This document shows, in pieces, positions 56,345-63,963 of a DNA stretch of 64,000 nucleotides. A program made the translations under genes and the position numbers. Numbering within the stretch: the first letter of the stretch is position 1; every line of letters starts with the position of its first letter. Below the pieces are notes generated by a model, which did no database searches, was not told the DNA's origin, and saw nothing but the letters and a program-made list of their open reading frames with translations. The stretch comes from an uncultured Clostridia bacterium (GTDB lineage Bacteria > Bacillota > Clostridia > TANB77 > CAG-508), in assembly GCA_944386195.1 (NCBI GenBank), contig CALXAD010000005.1, positions 1 to 64,000 on the forward strand. Reading direction: 5' to 3'.

Positions 56345-56390
56345 ATGTATCCCTTATTGGACAAAATGTCCAATAAGAAACTTCCCCAAT
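56345..56390 (-). repeat. Dispersed palindromic repeat, family S, diverged copy 3
   Basis: In minus-strand reading it gives ATTGGGGAAGTTTCT, TTGGACATTTTGTCCAA and AGGGATACAT, matching copies 1 and 2 with several changes. It lies between the converging HTH and AlbA-type genes, starting just after the stop of the latter (TGTTGAACAATTGGGG). Confidence 0.65.
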
Positions 56391-56393
56391 TGT

Positions 56394-57791
56394 TCAACAA
56401 TTTACTTTCCAATATCCTTTTTTATCAGAACCTACTCTTTCTATTATTTTTTTATCTTTTAATTGTTTCATTGTTCTCTTTACTGTTCTTAGCGGTATTG
56501 ATGTTTGTTTTGTTATTTGATTTTGTGTAATATTAGGATTTAATTTTAATATATTTATTATTATATTTTCACTATCTTTTACAGTGCCACTTACAGTGCC
56601 ATTTACAGTGCCATTTATAATATTAATTGTTTTATCTTCTTTTAGCACGTTTGTTGCAACATCTTCAAGTTCTTCATTAGTTTTTCTATAAAATATTACT
56701 GTAAATCCTAATTTATCCATTCTAAACTCTACTTTTACATTATTTTTCTTGCATTCTTCAAATATTCTCCTTATTCCAGTTCCAAATGTTTCTACTTCAT
56801 GACATAAAAATAATGTTTGTCCTATTAATTTATTCCTTAAAATTGATTTTCCTTTTCCTTCTATGTAATCTTCTGGCGTGTAGTCTTCTGGAAATTGTCC
56901 CGGATTATATATTTCAACTCTATTTTTATATATTGTTATTTCCACATCTTGATTACTTATCATAGATTTATGACATAACGAATTCATTACAGCTTCACGA
57001 ATAGATGCTATTGGTATCTCTGGAATTTCCATCCTTTCTAATTTTCCTGTTTCAAAATTGACAGTCCAATTTATATGCTCTTTTACATAAGTTTCTCCTA
57101 TGCTACTAAGTTCTAATATATTTCCTTCTTTCCTTGAGATATCTAGAAAAGTTAAATTCGTATTGGTAGCAAACATTGCCATTTTTAAAACTATTTTAGC
57201 ATTTTTCCCAAACAAAGCATTTCCAGCATTTAATAATTTTCCTTCTTTATTAATTAAACCTAATCTATTTAATATATCCCTTTTACTAGTATACTCATAA
57301 TTAATTCTTTTACTTTCATTACCCTGCTTTATACATTTTTTTAATAATTCCTCATTTACTTCTTCATAACTATATTCTGTGATTTCATTCTCCCATCTCG
57401 TATCAAAATCACTTGATTTCATAATTAAATTTTTAATTTCCTTTTGTGATAACTGTCTATCTTCATCTCCAACTCTCATATATGCCCTACCATAAGATAA
57501 ATACGGAATTTCTTCCCCTTTAAATTCGACTCTTATACATTCTTTTCCATCTATACTAACCTTTTGTACATTAGGATATATTTTGGGCTCTATATTTTCT
57601 GATATTGCCCTAGTTACATCTCTTATAGTGCTTTCTCCCATTTGTTGTCCTACAATTTTACCATTATTTTTTATTCCAAAATATAAAGTTCCTCCTCTAT
57701 GTTTATTTAATATTGCTACTATTGAATTTAATGCTGCTGGTAATTCAGCTGTTGATGTCTTAAATTCTAAAATTTCTGTTTCTTCTTTCAT
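56394..57791 (-). CDS. AlbA_2/Schlafen-type ATP-binding transcriptional regulator
   Basis: The 465-residue protein has an N-terminal AlbA_2 (divergent AAA_4) domain, about 1-125 (ILEFKTSTAELPAALNSIVA, GGTLYFGIKNNGKIVG, YMRVGDEDRQLS). An ATPase-like module follows (SIREAVMNSLCHKSM, VEIYNPGQFPEDY, ETFGTGIRRIFEEC), and a C-terminal winged helix (NPNITQNQITKQTSIPLRTVKRTMKQL) ends the protein. Such proteins are predicted DNA-binding regulators. A short repeat NGTV-NGTV-SGTV at about 400 comes from three 12-base units and links the domains. Targets are unknown. Confidence 0.87.
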   Translation of the reverse strand: MKEETEILEFKTSTAELPAALNSIVAILNKHRGGTLYFGIKNNGKIVGQQMGESTIRDVTRAISENIEPKIYPNVQKVSIDGKECIRVEFKGEEIPYLSYGRAYMRVGDEDRQLSQKEIKNLIMKSSDFDTRWENEITEYSYEEVNEELLKKCIKQGNESKRINYEYTSKRDILNRLGLINKEGKLLNAGNALFGKNAKIVLKMAMFATNTNLTFLDISRKEGNILELSSIGETYVKEHINWTVNFETGKLERMEIPEIPIASIREAVMNSLCHKSMISNQDVEITIYKNRVEIYNPGQFPEDYTPEDYIEGKGKSILRNKLIGQTLFLCHEVETFGTGIRRIFEECKKNNVKVEFRMDKLGFTVIFYRKTNEELEDVATNVLKEDKTINIINGTVNGTVSGTVKDSENIIINILKLNPNITQNQITKQTSIPLRTVKRTMKQLKDKKIIERVGSDKKGYWKVNC

Positions 57792-58239
57792 TTTTTCCTC
57801 CTCTTTGCTTTGTTAATTAATTTGTCTTTTTCTATTTTTTTCTTTAACCTTTTGTGGAATTTTTTTATTTCAGATACAAAATAAAATAAATAATGAAACT
57901 ATTAAAAATCAGATTATAAATATAAAACAAAATTATAATTTTAAATAACAAACAACAAAAAATTAATAAAAGTCCTAGATTTTAAAAATATTTTTTAATG
58001 AAAACTGTTTTTTTAGAAAAATAGAACTTAAAAATATATTATTATTATTTTGAATAAAATTATATGAGAACTCAAACTAGATTTAAAATCATTTGAATGC
58101 AACAAAATTTAAAATTGATTTTAAAATATGTTACCATAATTTTATTTATTTTGCAAGCACTTTTAAAATTTTTTCCAACAAATAAAGATAAATGAAAATA
58201 AAAATCATTTATCTTTAAGATATATAACTTAATAGAAAT
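57792..58239. other. 448-base gene-free, extremely AT-rich region
   Basis: The plus strand from 57860 to 58180 is mostly A and T with several runs such as AAAATTTAAAATTGATTTTA and no reading frame longer than a few codons on either strand. No tRNA or other RNA was recognised. The terminator of the ogg gene lies at its end. It could hold bendable upstream promoter DNA for the AlbA-type gene. Confidence 0.6.
58184..58216 (-). terminator. Terminator of the 8-oxoguanine glycosylase gene
   Basis: AAAGATAAATGA (58184-58195) pairs with TCATTTATCTTT (58205-58216) around a nine-base loop. Confidence 0.8.
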
Positions 58240-59118
58240 TTAAGCTTCTCTTCTCCAATAAAATAGATATTGTTGTGCTAATCCTGCTAAGTTTCCAAAT
58301 TTTTCTTTTGCTATTTTTTCTATTTGTTTTTTATTTACTTTTGTTTCATCTTCATTTTTTATGTATAAATCATTCATTACTCTTCTTACCCATACATCTA
58401 TTGGAAATACTTCAAATCTTTTTAAGTCTGAAAATAATAATATACAATCTGCAACCTTTGGTCCTACTCCTGATAATGTAAGTAACTTATCTCTTACTTC
58501 TATAGTATTTTGATTATTCCTTAATTCATCTAAGTTTACTTCACCATCTAATATCATCTTAGTTGTTTCATAAAGTCTTATATCTCTAAAACCTAATCCT
58601 AATTCTCTATATTTTTCTACACTCACATCTTTTAATTCTTCTGCAGTTGGAAATGTATAATATTTTTTTCCATTATATTCTATTTCTTTTCCATAGTTTT
58701 TAGATAATCTTTCTATTATCCCTTTTATTCTTGGAATATTATTATTTGCTGATATTATAAAAGATATTATTGTTTCCCATAAATCTTGATTTAATATTCT
58801 TATTCCTTTACCATATTCAACACTTTTTTTCATATTATCGTCTATTTTGCTTAAAGTTTCTTTTATTTTTCCATAATCTCTATTTAAATCAAAATAATCT
58901 TCTACTACTTCTTTTATATCTCCATTACACATACCTCTAAATGTTACTCTGCTTTCTTTACCATTTTCTTGCTTTTTTACATTTAAAACATTTCCTTTAA
59001 ACACTCCTGTATAGCTTCCATCATCTTGTTCATTCCATCTAAAGCATTGCCCACAATCAAAGATATCTTTTAGTTCAAATGAATCTAAGTTCTCTACTTC
59101 ATACATTTGCTCTTTCAT
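58240..59118 (-). CDS. 8-oxoguanine DNA glycosylase (Ogg type)
   Basis: The 292-residue protein has the N-terminal OGG_N domain (LKDIFDCGQCFRWNEQDDGSY) and an HhH-GPD domain with ISFIISANNNIPRIKGIIE, the hairpin LSGVGPKVADCILLF containing the catalytic lysine, and the aspartate in FPIDVWVRRVM. It excises oxidised guanine and cuts the strand. It fits with mfd, the uracil glycosylase and addB as part of a repair-rich window, but is not in one operon with them. Confidence 0.93.
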   Translation of the reverse strand: MKEQMYEVENLDSFELKDIFDCGQCFRWNEQDDGSYTGVFKGNVLNVKKQENGKESRVTFRGMCNGDIKEVVEDYFDLNRDYGKIKETLSKIDDNMKKSVEYGKGIRILNQDLWETIISFIISANNNIPRIKGIIERLSKNYGKEIEYNGKKYYTFPTAEELKDVSVEKYRELGLGFRDIRLYETTKMILDGEVNLDELRNNQNTIEVRDKLLTLSGVGPKVADCILLFSDLKRFEVFPIDVWVRRVMNDLYIKNEDETKVNKKQIEKIAKEKFGNLAGLAQQYLFYWRREA

Positions 59119-59183
59119 ACTATCACCATTTTTATTTTACAATATTTATGGCTATATTTCAATAACATTTAAGACTATAAAAT

Positions 59184-59375
59184 TTATTTTATGTTATTTT
59201 TATTATCTTCATCTTCTAAATTATTTAATGCATATTCACAAGCTTGTATTACAAATCTTGAAAACGTTACATCTTTATTCCTTATTGCTTTTTCTATTTG
59301 TTCTATTAATGGTATCGGAAATCTTATTGTTTTATTTTCTGTTTCTTTTCTATATGGTTTTATTTGAAATGCCAT
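59184..59375 (-). CDS. Ribbon-helix-helix DNA-binding protein, divergent from the third pilin-like gene
   Basis: The 63-residue protein has an Arc/CopG-like core: a strand (ENKTIRFPIP), helix (LIEQIEKAIRNKDV) and helix (TFSRFVIQACEYALNN). Two ATGs follow AGGAGG; the second, at 59375, has proper spacing. It faces away from the polysaccharide-deacetylase-like pilin gene across about 145 bases, so it is a candidate regulator of that gene, as the two HTH proteins are for the other pilin-like genes. Confidence 0.78.
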   Translation of the reverse strand: MAFQIKPYRKETENKTIRFPIPLIEQIEKAIRNKDVTFSRFVIQACEYALNNLEDEDNKNNIK

Positions 59376-59405
59376 TTGCATTACCTCCTATACTGATAGA
59401 TTGTA

Positions 59406-59457
59406 TTGCAAAAGCAGAAATAAATAAGCATTGCAAATAGTATTATAAAAAGCAATG
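59406..59457. promoter_or_regulatory. Repeated TTGCAA/CATTGC sites between the RHH and pilin-like genes
   Basis: TTGCAA occurs at 59406-59411 and 59431-59436 (25 bases apart), and GCATTGC at about 59428 is mirrored by GCAATG at 59452-59457. The layout suits an RHH operator, but no clear promoter was placed, so this is tentative. Confidence 0.35.
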
Positions 59458-59520
59458 TTTATTTTCAAATTTTACATTGATAGAATTTAAACAAATAAAC
59501 TAAAGAAAGGAATGTTAAAC

Positions 59521-60990
59521 ATGCAAAAGTTAAATTTAAAATTAAAAGAAAAAAGCACTAAAGGTATTACACTTATTGCGTTAGTTATTACTATAGTTAT
59601 ACTTCTAATACTTGCAGGAGTAAGCATTGCTATGCTAACAGGAGATAATGGAATTCTTACACACGCACAAAAAGCAAAGGAAGAAACAGAAAAAGCACAA
59701 GAAAATGAAGAATCAAATTTAGACTACATGAATAAATATATAAATAAAGTGGTAAATAATGAAAGTATAGTATTAAATGAAGGAACAGTTTGCCCATTAG
59801 ATGAAAATCAATTTGATACTTTTGATGAATGGGGAAACTTTCAAAAATGGGGCAAAGCAGAATATTCAACTGACTATGTAAGAAATACAAAAAAATCTAT
59901 AAAATTAACTAGATATGTAATAAATGATGAAAATTATCATGACCCAGCAATTGGAATACCTGTTGAATTAGATTTATCAAACGTTTCAAATATTGGTATT
60001 TGGGTATACTGCCCATATTTTGAAAGTGGTATTAACTGGGCTGATTGTAATTTAAGCGTAGTATTTTCAGGTCAAACTTGGGTTGGAGCATTTAATGTAG
60101 ATAATTGCATAGAAAAAACTATTTATGCTAACGCATTTTCAGTTGGATGGAACTTCTTAAATTTTAGTATAGATGATTTTACTAGTCATGGAAATATAAA
60201 TTTATCTGATATAAATTATGTCTTATTAAAACTATCTAGTGATAATAAATCCATAGAGCATACTTTATATGTTGATAGTATTGTTCTTGATTATAAGATG
60301 AAACCAACTATATTATTAAATTACGATTCATCTAGCCAAAATTTATATGACACAATATATCCGTTATTAAAAGAACGTAACTTTGTTGGAACAGCATTTA
60401 TGGCTAATCTCTCATTTGGAAACGATAATAGCATAACCAAAAACCAATATCAAGAGATGAAAAATAATGGTTGGGACTTTGGAATGTATGGTGGAATGAA
60501 TACAAATAATGGATATATAGAAAATACTGAATTAGGGAAAAATGGTAATTATGATGAACAATATAAATCCTTAAAAGCTGAAAAAGATTTATTAGAAGCC
60601 CAAGGAATAACAGATTTAGTATCTTATGGATGCCCTAATAATGCTACTAGTAATACAAATATGCAAGTATTAAATGATTTAGGATTTAAAATTGTAAGAG
60701 CAGAAGGAAATTATTATACTTATCCACATAAAGAAATAACTCATGGCAAAGGAGTAGGTATAATAGATTCAAATTTAGATTCAGTAAAAAGTGAAATTGA
60801 TAAATGTATAAAAACAGGATATGCTTTAAGTATACTTACACACGGAGTTTATGAAAATAATTCAAATACATTATATACTGACAAAACAACTTATACTCAA
60901 TTATTAGATTATATTAAATCAAAAGTAGATGCTGGGGAATTGCAAGTAATGAGTTATAAAGATTTTTATGAATCATGTAGTATGGAATAA
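59521..60990 (+). CDS. Pilin-like surface protein with carbohydrate-binding and polysaccharide-deacetylase-like domains
   Basis: The 489-residue protein has a class III-like prepilin leader (STKG then ITLIALVITIVILLILAGVS). A beta-rich middle region of about 60-260 looks like a carbohydrate-binding jelly roll (GEWGNF-like FDEWGNFQKWG, IGIWVYCPYF, LYVDSIVLDYKM). A C-terminal NodB-like fold follows (PTILLNYDSS, WDFGMYGGM, VSYGCPNNAT, ILTHGVYEN). The usual TFDDG reads LNYDSS and one metal histidine seems replaced by tyrosine, so catalysis is doubtful. The ATG at 59521 fits AAAGG better than the one at 59512. It is divergent from an RHH gene. Confidence 0.83.
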   Translation: MQKLNLKLKEKSTKGITLIALVITIVILLILAGVSIAMLTGDNGILTHAQKAKEETEKAQENEESNLDYMNKYINKVVNNESIVLNEGTVCPLDENQFDTFDEWGNFQKWGKAEYSTDYVRNTKKSIKLTRYVINDENYHDPAIGIPVELDLSNVSNIGIWVYCPYFESGINWADCNLSVVFSGQTWVGAFNVDNCIEKTIYANAFSVGWNFLNFSIDDFTSHGNINLSDINYVLLKLSSDNKSIEHTLYVDSIVLDYKMKPTILLNYDSSSQNLYDTIYPLLKERNFVGTAFMANLSFGNDNSITKNQYQEMKNNGWDFGMYGGMNTNNGYIENTELGKNGNYDEQYKSLKAEKDLLEAQGITDLVSYGCPNNATSNTNMQVLNDLGFKIVRAEGNYYTYPHKEITHGKGVGIIDSNLDSVKSEIDKCIKTGYALSILTHGVYENNSNTLYTDKTTYTQLLDYIKSKVDAGELQVMSYKDFYESCSME

Positions 60991-61001
60991 ATTTATTATG
61001 A

Positions 61002-61040
61002 GATTTATCTTATTTAATTAAGATAAATCCCTATTTTTTT
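61002..61040 (+). terminator. Terminator of the 59521 pilin-like gene
   Basis: GATTTATCTTA (61002-61012) pairs with TAAGATAAATC (61019-61029), followed by CCTATTTTTTT. Confidence 0.9.
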
Positions 61041-61066
61041 CTTTTCTAAAATTATATAAAGCTATA

Positions 61067-61156
61067 AGCAATTTTTTAGATTAAGCAGTTTTACGTAGGG
61101 AAATTAAGGGTAGTAAAACTGCTGGTAAAGCAAAGCTTTAAATCTAAAAACTTGCT
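61067..61156. ncRNA. Candidate structured element with three-way junction
   Basis: Outer arms AGCAATTTTTTAGATT (61067-61082) and AATCTAAAAACTTGCT (61141-61156) pair over 15 of 16 positions. Inside them GCAGTTTTAC (61085-61094) pairs perfectly with GTAAAACTGC (61113-61122), and AAAGC-AAA-GCTTT (61127-61139) makes a small second hairpin. The loop of the first carries TAGGGAAATTAAGGG. It lies between two converging genes, after the terminator of one, so it is not a leader of either. It could be a small RNA or a non-autonomous mobile element; no match to a known class. Confidence 0.45.
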
Positions 61157-61188
61157 ACAAATCCCTAAAAACACATTTTAAAATTTAC

Positions 61189-61232
61189 AGAAATGAGACA
61201 AAAAAGCACCGTCCCCATTCTGTCTCATTTCT
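61189..61232. repeat. Dispersed palindromic repeat, family R, copy 4 (yitT end)
   Basis: AGAAATGAGACA (61189-61200) and TGTCTCATTTCT (61221-61232) enclose AAAAAGCACCGTCCCC. The TGA stop of the yitT-like gene is the first triplet of the element's TGAGACA arm. Confidence 0.88.
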
Positions 61233-62100
61233 CAAACCCTTGCCCTACAACCTCTCTTGAATTTGTTATGATAATAAAACTTCTTGGGTCTATCTTTCTT
61301 GCAAGCATTTTTATCCTTGCAACCTCCCTCCTTGGAGCTACACACATAAGCACCAATTTTTTAGTATTCGTATACATTCCTTTACCATAAAGCCCAGTTA
61401 CCCCTCTTTCAATTTTCTCTTCAATATCCTTTGAAATTTCTTCACTTTTATCAGAAACTATAATCATAAGTTTCGTAAAATCTATACCCTCAAAAAGAAT
61501 ATCAATAATTTTACCCATCAAATAAATTGCAATCGCAGAATAAAGCCCAATTTCTATTTCTCTAAAGAAAATCATATTTAAAGTTACAATTACAATATCA
61601 ATAATTACAATTATATTTCCAGCTTGTACAGTTGGCTTATATTTTTTTGCCACATAACTCACCAAATCACTACCACCTGTTGAAGAATTAACCTTTAATA
61701 AAATTGCTGTTCCTATACCTAAAATAATACCTCCATAAACACACGCTAAAAACCTATCTTCTGTTAATGCTTTAAATTTATCTAAAAAATCTATAAATAT
61801 AGATAAAGTTACTGTTCCAATCATTGATTTCACAAAAAAATATTTTCCCATTTTAAAAATTGATATTAAAAATAATGGTACATTTATTAAAATCATCATT
61901 GTTCCCATTGGTATATTAAACAAATAATATGTTATTGTTGCAATACCTGCTACTCCTCCTGATGATAGTTGATTTGGAAGTAAAAAAAGTGATACTCCTA
62001 TAGCCATTATAAATGACCCTATTATTGTACCTAATATTTCTATAATTACTCTTTTTAACTTTGATTTTCTTTCTTCATTTTTTTCATTAATTATATCCAT
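61225..62100 (-). CDS. YitT-family membrane protein
   Basis: The 291-residue protein has five to six membrane helices (IGSFIMAIGVSLFLLPNQLS, GVAGIATITYYLFNIPMG, MMILINVPLFLIS, GIILGIGTAILL) and the family segment NSSTGGSDLVSYV, followed by the soluble DUF2179 domain (FTKLMIIVSDKSEEISKDI, GVTGLYGKGMYTNTKKLVLMCV). The transported or sensed molecule is unknown for most members. The stop codon is provided by a palindromic repeat. Its ribosome site lies in the right arm of a hairpin (62101-62144). Confidence 0.9.
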   Translation of the reverse strand: MDIINEKNEERKSKLKRVIIEILGTIIGSFIMAIGVSLFLLPNQLSSGGVAGIATITYYLFNIPMGTMMILINVPLFLISIFKMGKYFFVKSMIGTVTLSIFIDFLDKFKALTEDRFLACVYGGIILGIGTAILLKVNSSTGGSDLVSYVAKKYKPTVQAGNIIVIIDIVIVTLNMIFFREIEIGLYSAIAIYLMGKIIDILFEGIDFTKLMIIVSDKSEEISKDIEEKIERGVTGLYGKGMYTNTKKLVLMCVAPRREVARIKMLARKIDPRSFIIITNSREVVGQGFEK

Positions 62101-62144
62101 AAAAAATCACCTTTATTTTATTATTCTTAAAATATAGGTGATTT
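62101..62144 (-). promoter_or_regulatory. Hairpin covering the yitT ribosome binding site
   Basis: In minus-strand reading AAATCACCT and AGGTGATTT (62144-62136 and 62112-62104) pair over 9 bases, and AAAGGTGAT is the Shine-Dalgarno sequence. The stem is followed by TTTTTT and then ATG. It may end transcription from the upstream gene or hide the ribosome site. Confidence 0.6.
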
Positions 62145-62177
62145 ATTCTATCTTTAATTTATTTTAACTTATTTTTT

Positions 62178-63212
62178 CTAATCTTCATATGTCTTTGTTA
62201 TTTCTATTTTTGACTTTCCTTGTTTTATTTTTTCATCTTGATTAAGCACCAAATCAACGTCATATAATTCCTTTAATTTTTGCACATTTTCTTGCTTATG
62301 ACCTATTACATTATCACTATCTTTTGGATTTACTGTTACTTCAACTTCTTTTACCTTTACATTAAGTTTTTTTATTTTTTCTACAATTGCATCATACCAC
62401 ATTGCTGATTCTACTAATTGTCTAAAAGCTGGATGAGAAGGTCCACTTACTATTTTACTTGTTTTATTAAGTTCTGCTTCATCATCTACATCAATTCCTA
62501 CATTTAATATATCTATATCTTTGTCAGCAAACATTCTCACTAAATCCTTACAAATTTCGACTGCTTGTACTATTGATAATGGTTTATATTGCCCTTCTTC
62601 AAATTCTTTTTCTAACTTTGTATTTTTTATTACTAATGTAGGATAAATTCTTACCATTTTAGGTTTTAATTTTATTAGTTCTTTTGCTGTATTTACCTCA
62701 TCAATTCTTGTACTTTCTGGTAAACCCACCATCATTTGATATCCTAATTTTAAACCATTCCATTTTATCATCTTTGATGCTTTTTTTATATCTTCTAAGT
62801 TATATTTTTCTCCTATTCTCTTTAAAATATAATCATTTGTTGATGGTGTTTCTAATTCAATTGTTTTTACCTTATATCTTTTAAACTTTTTTAACCTCTC
62901 TTTATTTATCTCATCTGCACTTGCTAAAATTCTAATACTATCTACTTTTCTATCTTTTATATATTCATAGGCTATATTTAATAATTCTTCTTGTTTTTCC
63001 TCGTCTATTGATGTAAAACTTCCTCCACAAAACACTATTTCTACTTTAGCTTCTTCATTCTCTACATTTTTTAGGTAATTTTCTATTATTTCTCTTACTT
63101 TCTCTTTTGTAATACTTATTTTTTGTTCACTATTATCATTCATATACAAAATACTATTACTTTCTGATATTAGTTGTGAAACAAATATTGGTATTATGTA
63201 ATGCTCTTTCAT
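62178..63212 (-). CDS. Radical-SAM-like protein (ELP3-like group) lacking the cluster cysteines
   Basis: The 344-residue protein follows the layout of the ELP3-like radical SAM proteins often found beside rnc in Firmicutes: IPIFV at the start, VEIVFCGGSFTSI, DSIRILASADEI, ETPSTNDYILKRIGEKY, GYQMMVGLPEST, VRIYPTLVIKNTKLEKEF and a late SGPSHPAFRQL. Where relatives have G-C-x3-C-x2-C after IPIF(V/I)xxL, this protein reads ISESNSILYMN with no cysteine. It therefore cannot bind the usual cluster through that motif and is probably not a radical SAM enzyme any more. The rest is well kept, so it may have a binding role. It lies 14 bases downstream of rnc. Confidence 0.82.
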   Translation of the reverse strand: MKEHYIIPIFVSQLISESNSILYMNDNSEQKISITKEKVREIIENYLKNVENEEAKVEIVFCGGSFTSIDEEKQEELLNIAYEYIKDRKVDSIRILASADEINKERLKKFKRYKVKTIELETPSTNDYILKRIGEKYNLEDIKKASKMIKWNGLKLGYQMMVGLPESTRIDEVNTAKELIKLKPKMVRIYPTLVIKNTKLEKEFEEGQYKPLSIVQAVEICKDLVRMFADKDIDILNVGIDVDDEAELNKTSKIVSGPSHPAFRQLVESAMWYDAIVEKIKKLNVKVKEVEVTVNPKDSDNVIGHKQENVQKLKELYDVDLVLNQDEKIKQGKSKIEITKTYED

Positions 63213-63226
63213 AGATTACCTCTTTT

Positions 63227-63901
63227 CTATTTTAATATTTCTAAAGCTTTTTTTGCTGCCTGCATTTGAGCTGCTTTTTTGCTTTTACCTATTCCATTAG
63301 CTATATGCTTTCCGTCTATATCTAGTTCTGCTTCAAATGTTTTATCATGGTCAGGTCCCATTTCTCTAACAATTCTATATTCTATATCTACCGTTCCATT
63401 TACCTGAAGTTTCTCTTGTAAAACAGTTTTGTAATCTTTATCTCCTACATGTTTTGTTGCTTTTTCTATTTTATCTTTAAGATTTTCTATTATAAATTTT
63501 TCTGCTTCTTCAATCCCTCCATCTAAATATATTGCTGCAATTACTGCTTCTGTTGTATCTTCTAATATTGCTGGTCTTTTTCCTCCATCTGATTTTTTTT
63601 CTGATTTTCCAAGATATAAGAAATCACTAAAATTATGCAATTTTGCTATTTCTGATAGACTCTCCTCACATACTACTGTTGCTCTAACTTTAGTCATTTC
63701 TCCTTCTTTCAAATCTGGATATTTGTTATAAATATATTTACTAGATATAAATTCTAATACACTATCTCCTAAAAATTCTAACTTTTCATTACTTTGTACT
63801 TTGTTTTCATATGCATATGAAGTATGTGTTAACGCTTTTTTTAAAAGTTCTTTATTTTTAAAGTGATAGCCTATACTGTTTTCTAATTTCTCTAGGTTCA
63901 T
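63227..63901 (-). CDS. rnc: Ribonuclease III
   Basis: The 224-residue protein has the RNase III signature NEKLEFLGDSVLEF and the second acidic motif (LEDTTEAVIAAIYLDGG), followed by a double-stranded RNA-binding domain (KTVLQEKLQVNG, GIGKSKKAAQMQAAKKAL). It processes rRNA and double-stranded transcripts. AGAAGGTGAGAAA before the ATG gives the ribosome site. A promoter lies at 63936-63963. Confidence 0.96.
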   Translation of the reverse strand: MNLEKLENSIGYHFKNKELLKKALTHTSYAYENKVQSNEKLEFLGDSVLEFISSKYIYNKYPDLKEGEMTKVRATVVCEESLSEIAKLHNFSDFLYLGKSEKKSDGGKRPAILEDTTEAVIAAIYLDGGIEEAEKFIIENLKDKIEKATKHVGDKDYKTVLQEKLQVNGTVDIEYRIVREMGPDHDKTFEAELDIDGKHIANGIGKSKKAAQMQAAKKALEILK

Positions 63902-63935
63902 TTTCTCACCTTCTTTCGAATTATCTATGTATAAT

Positions 63936-63963
63936 ATTATATACTATTTTACAAATTTTGCAA
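63936..63963 (-). promoter_or_regulatory. Promoter of rnc
   Basis: In minus-strand reading TTGCAA (63963-63958), 16 bases, TATAAT (63941-63936), about 35 bases before the rnc start. Confidence 0.75.

Noticed and set aside
57792-58239. tRNA or other known RNA gene in the longest gene-free gap
   Set aside because: The sequence is nearly all A and T, with no cloverleaf or conserved T-loop sequence. I saw no tRNA anywhere in the window.
24773-61232. CRISPR array
   Set aside because: The repeat copies are single, scattered over tens of kilobases, and have no regular spacers. No cas gene is present.
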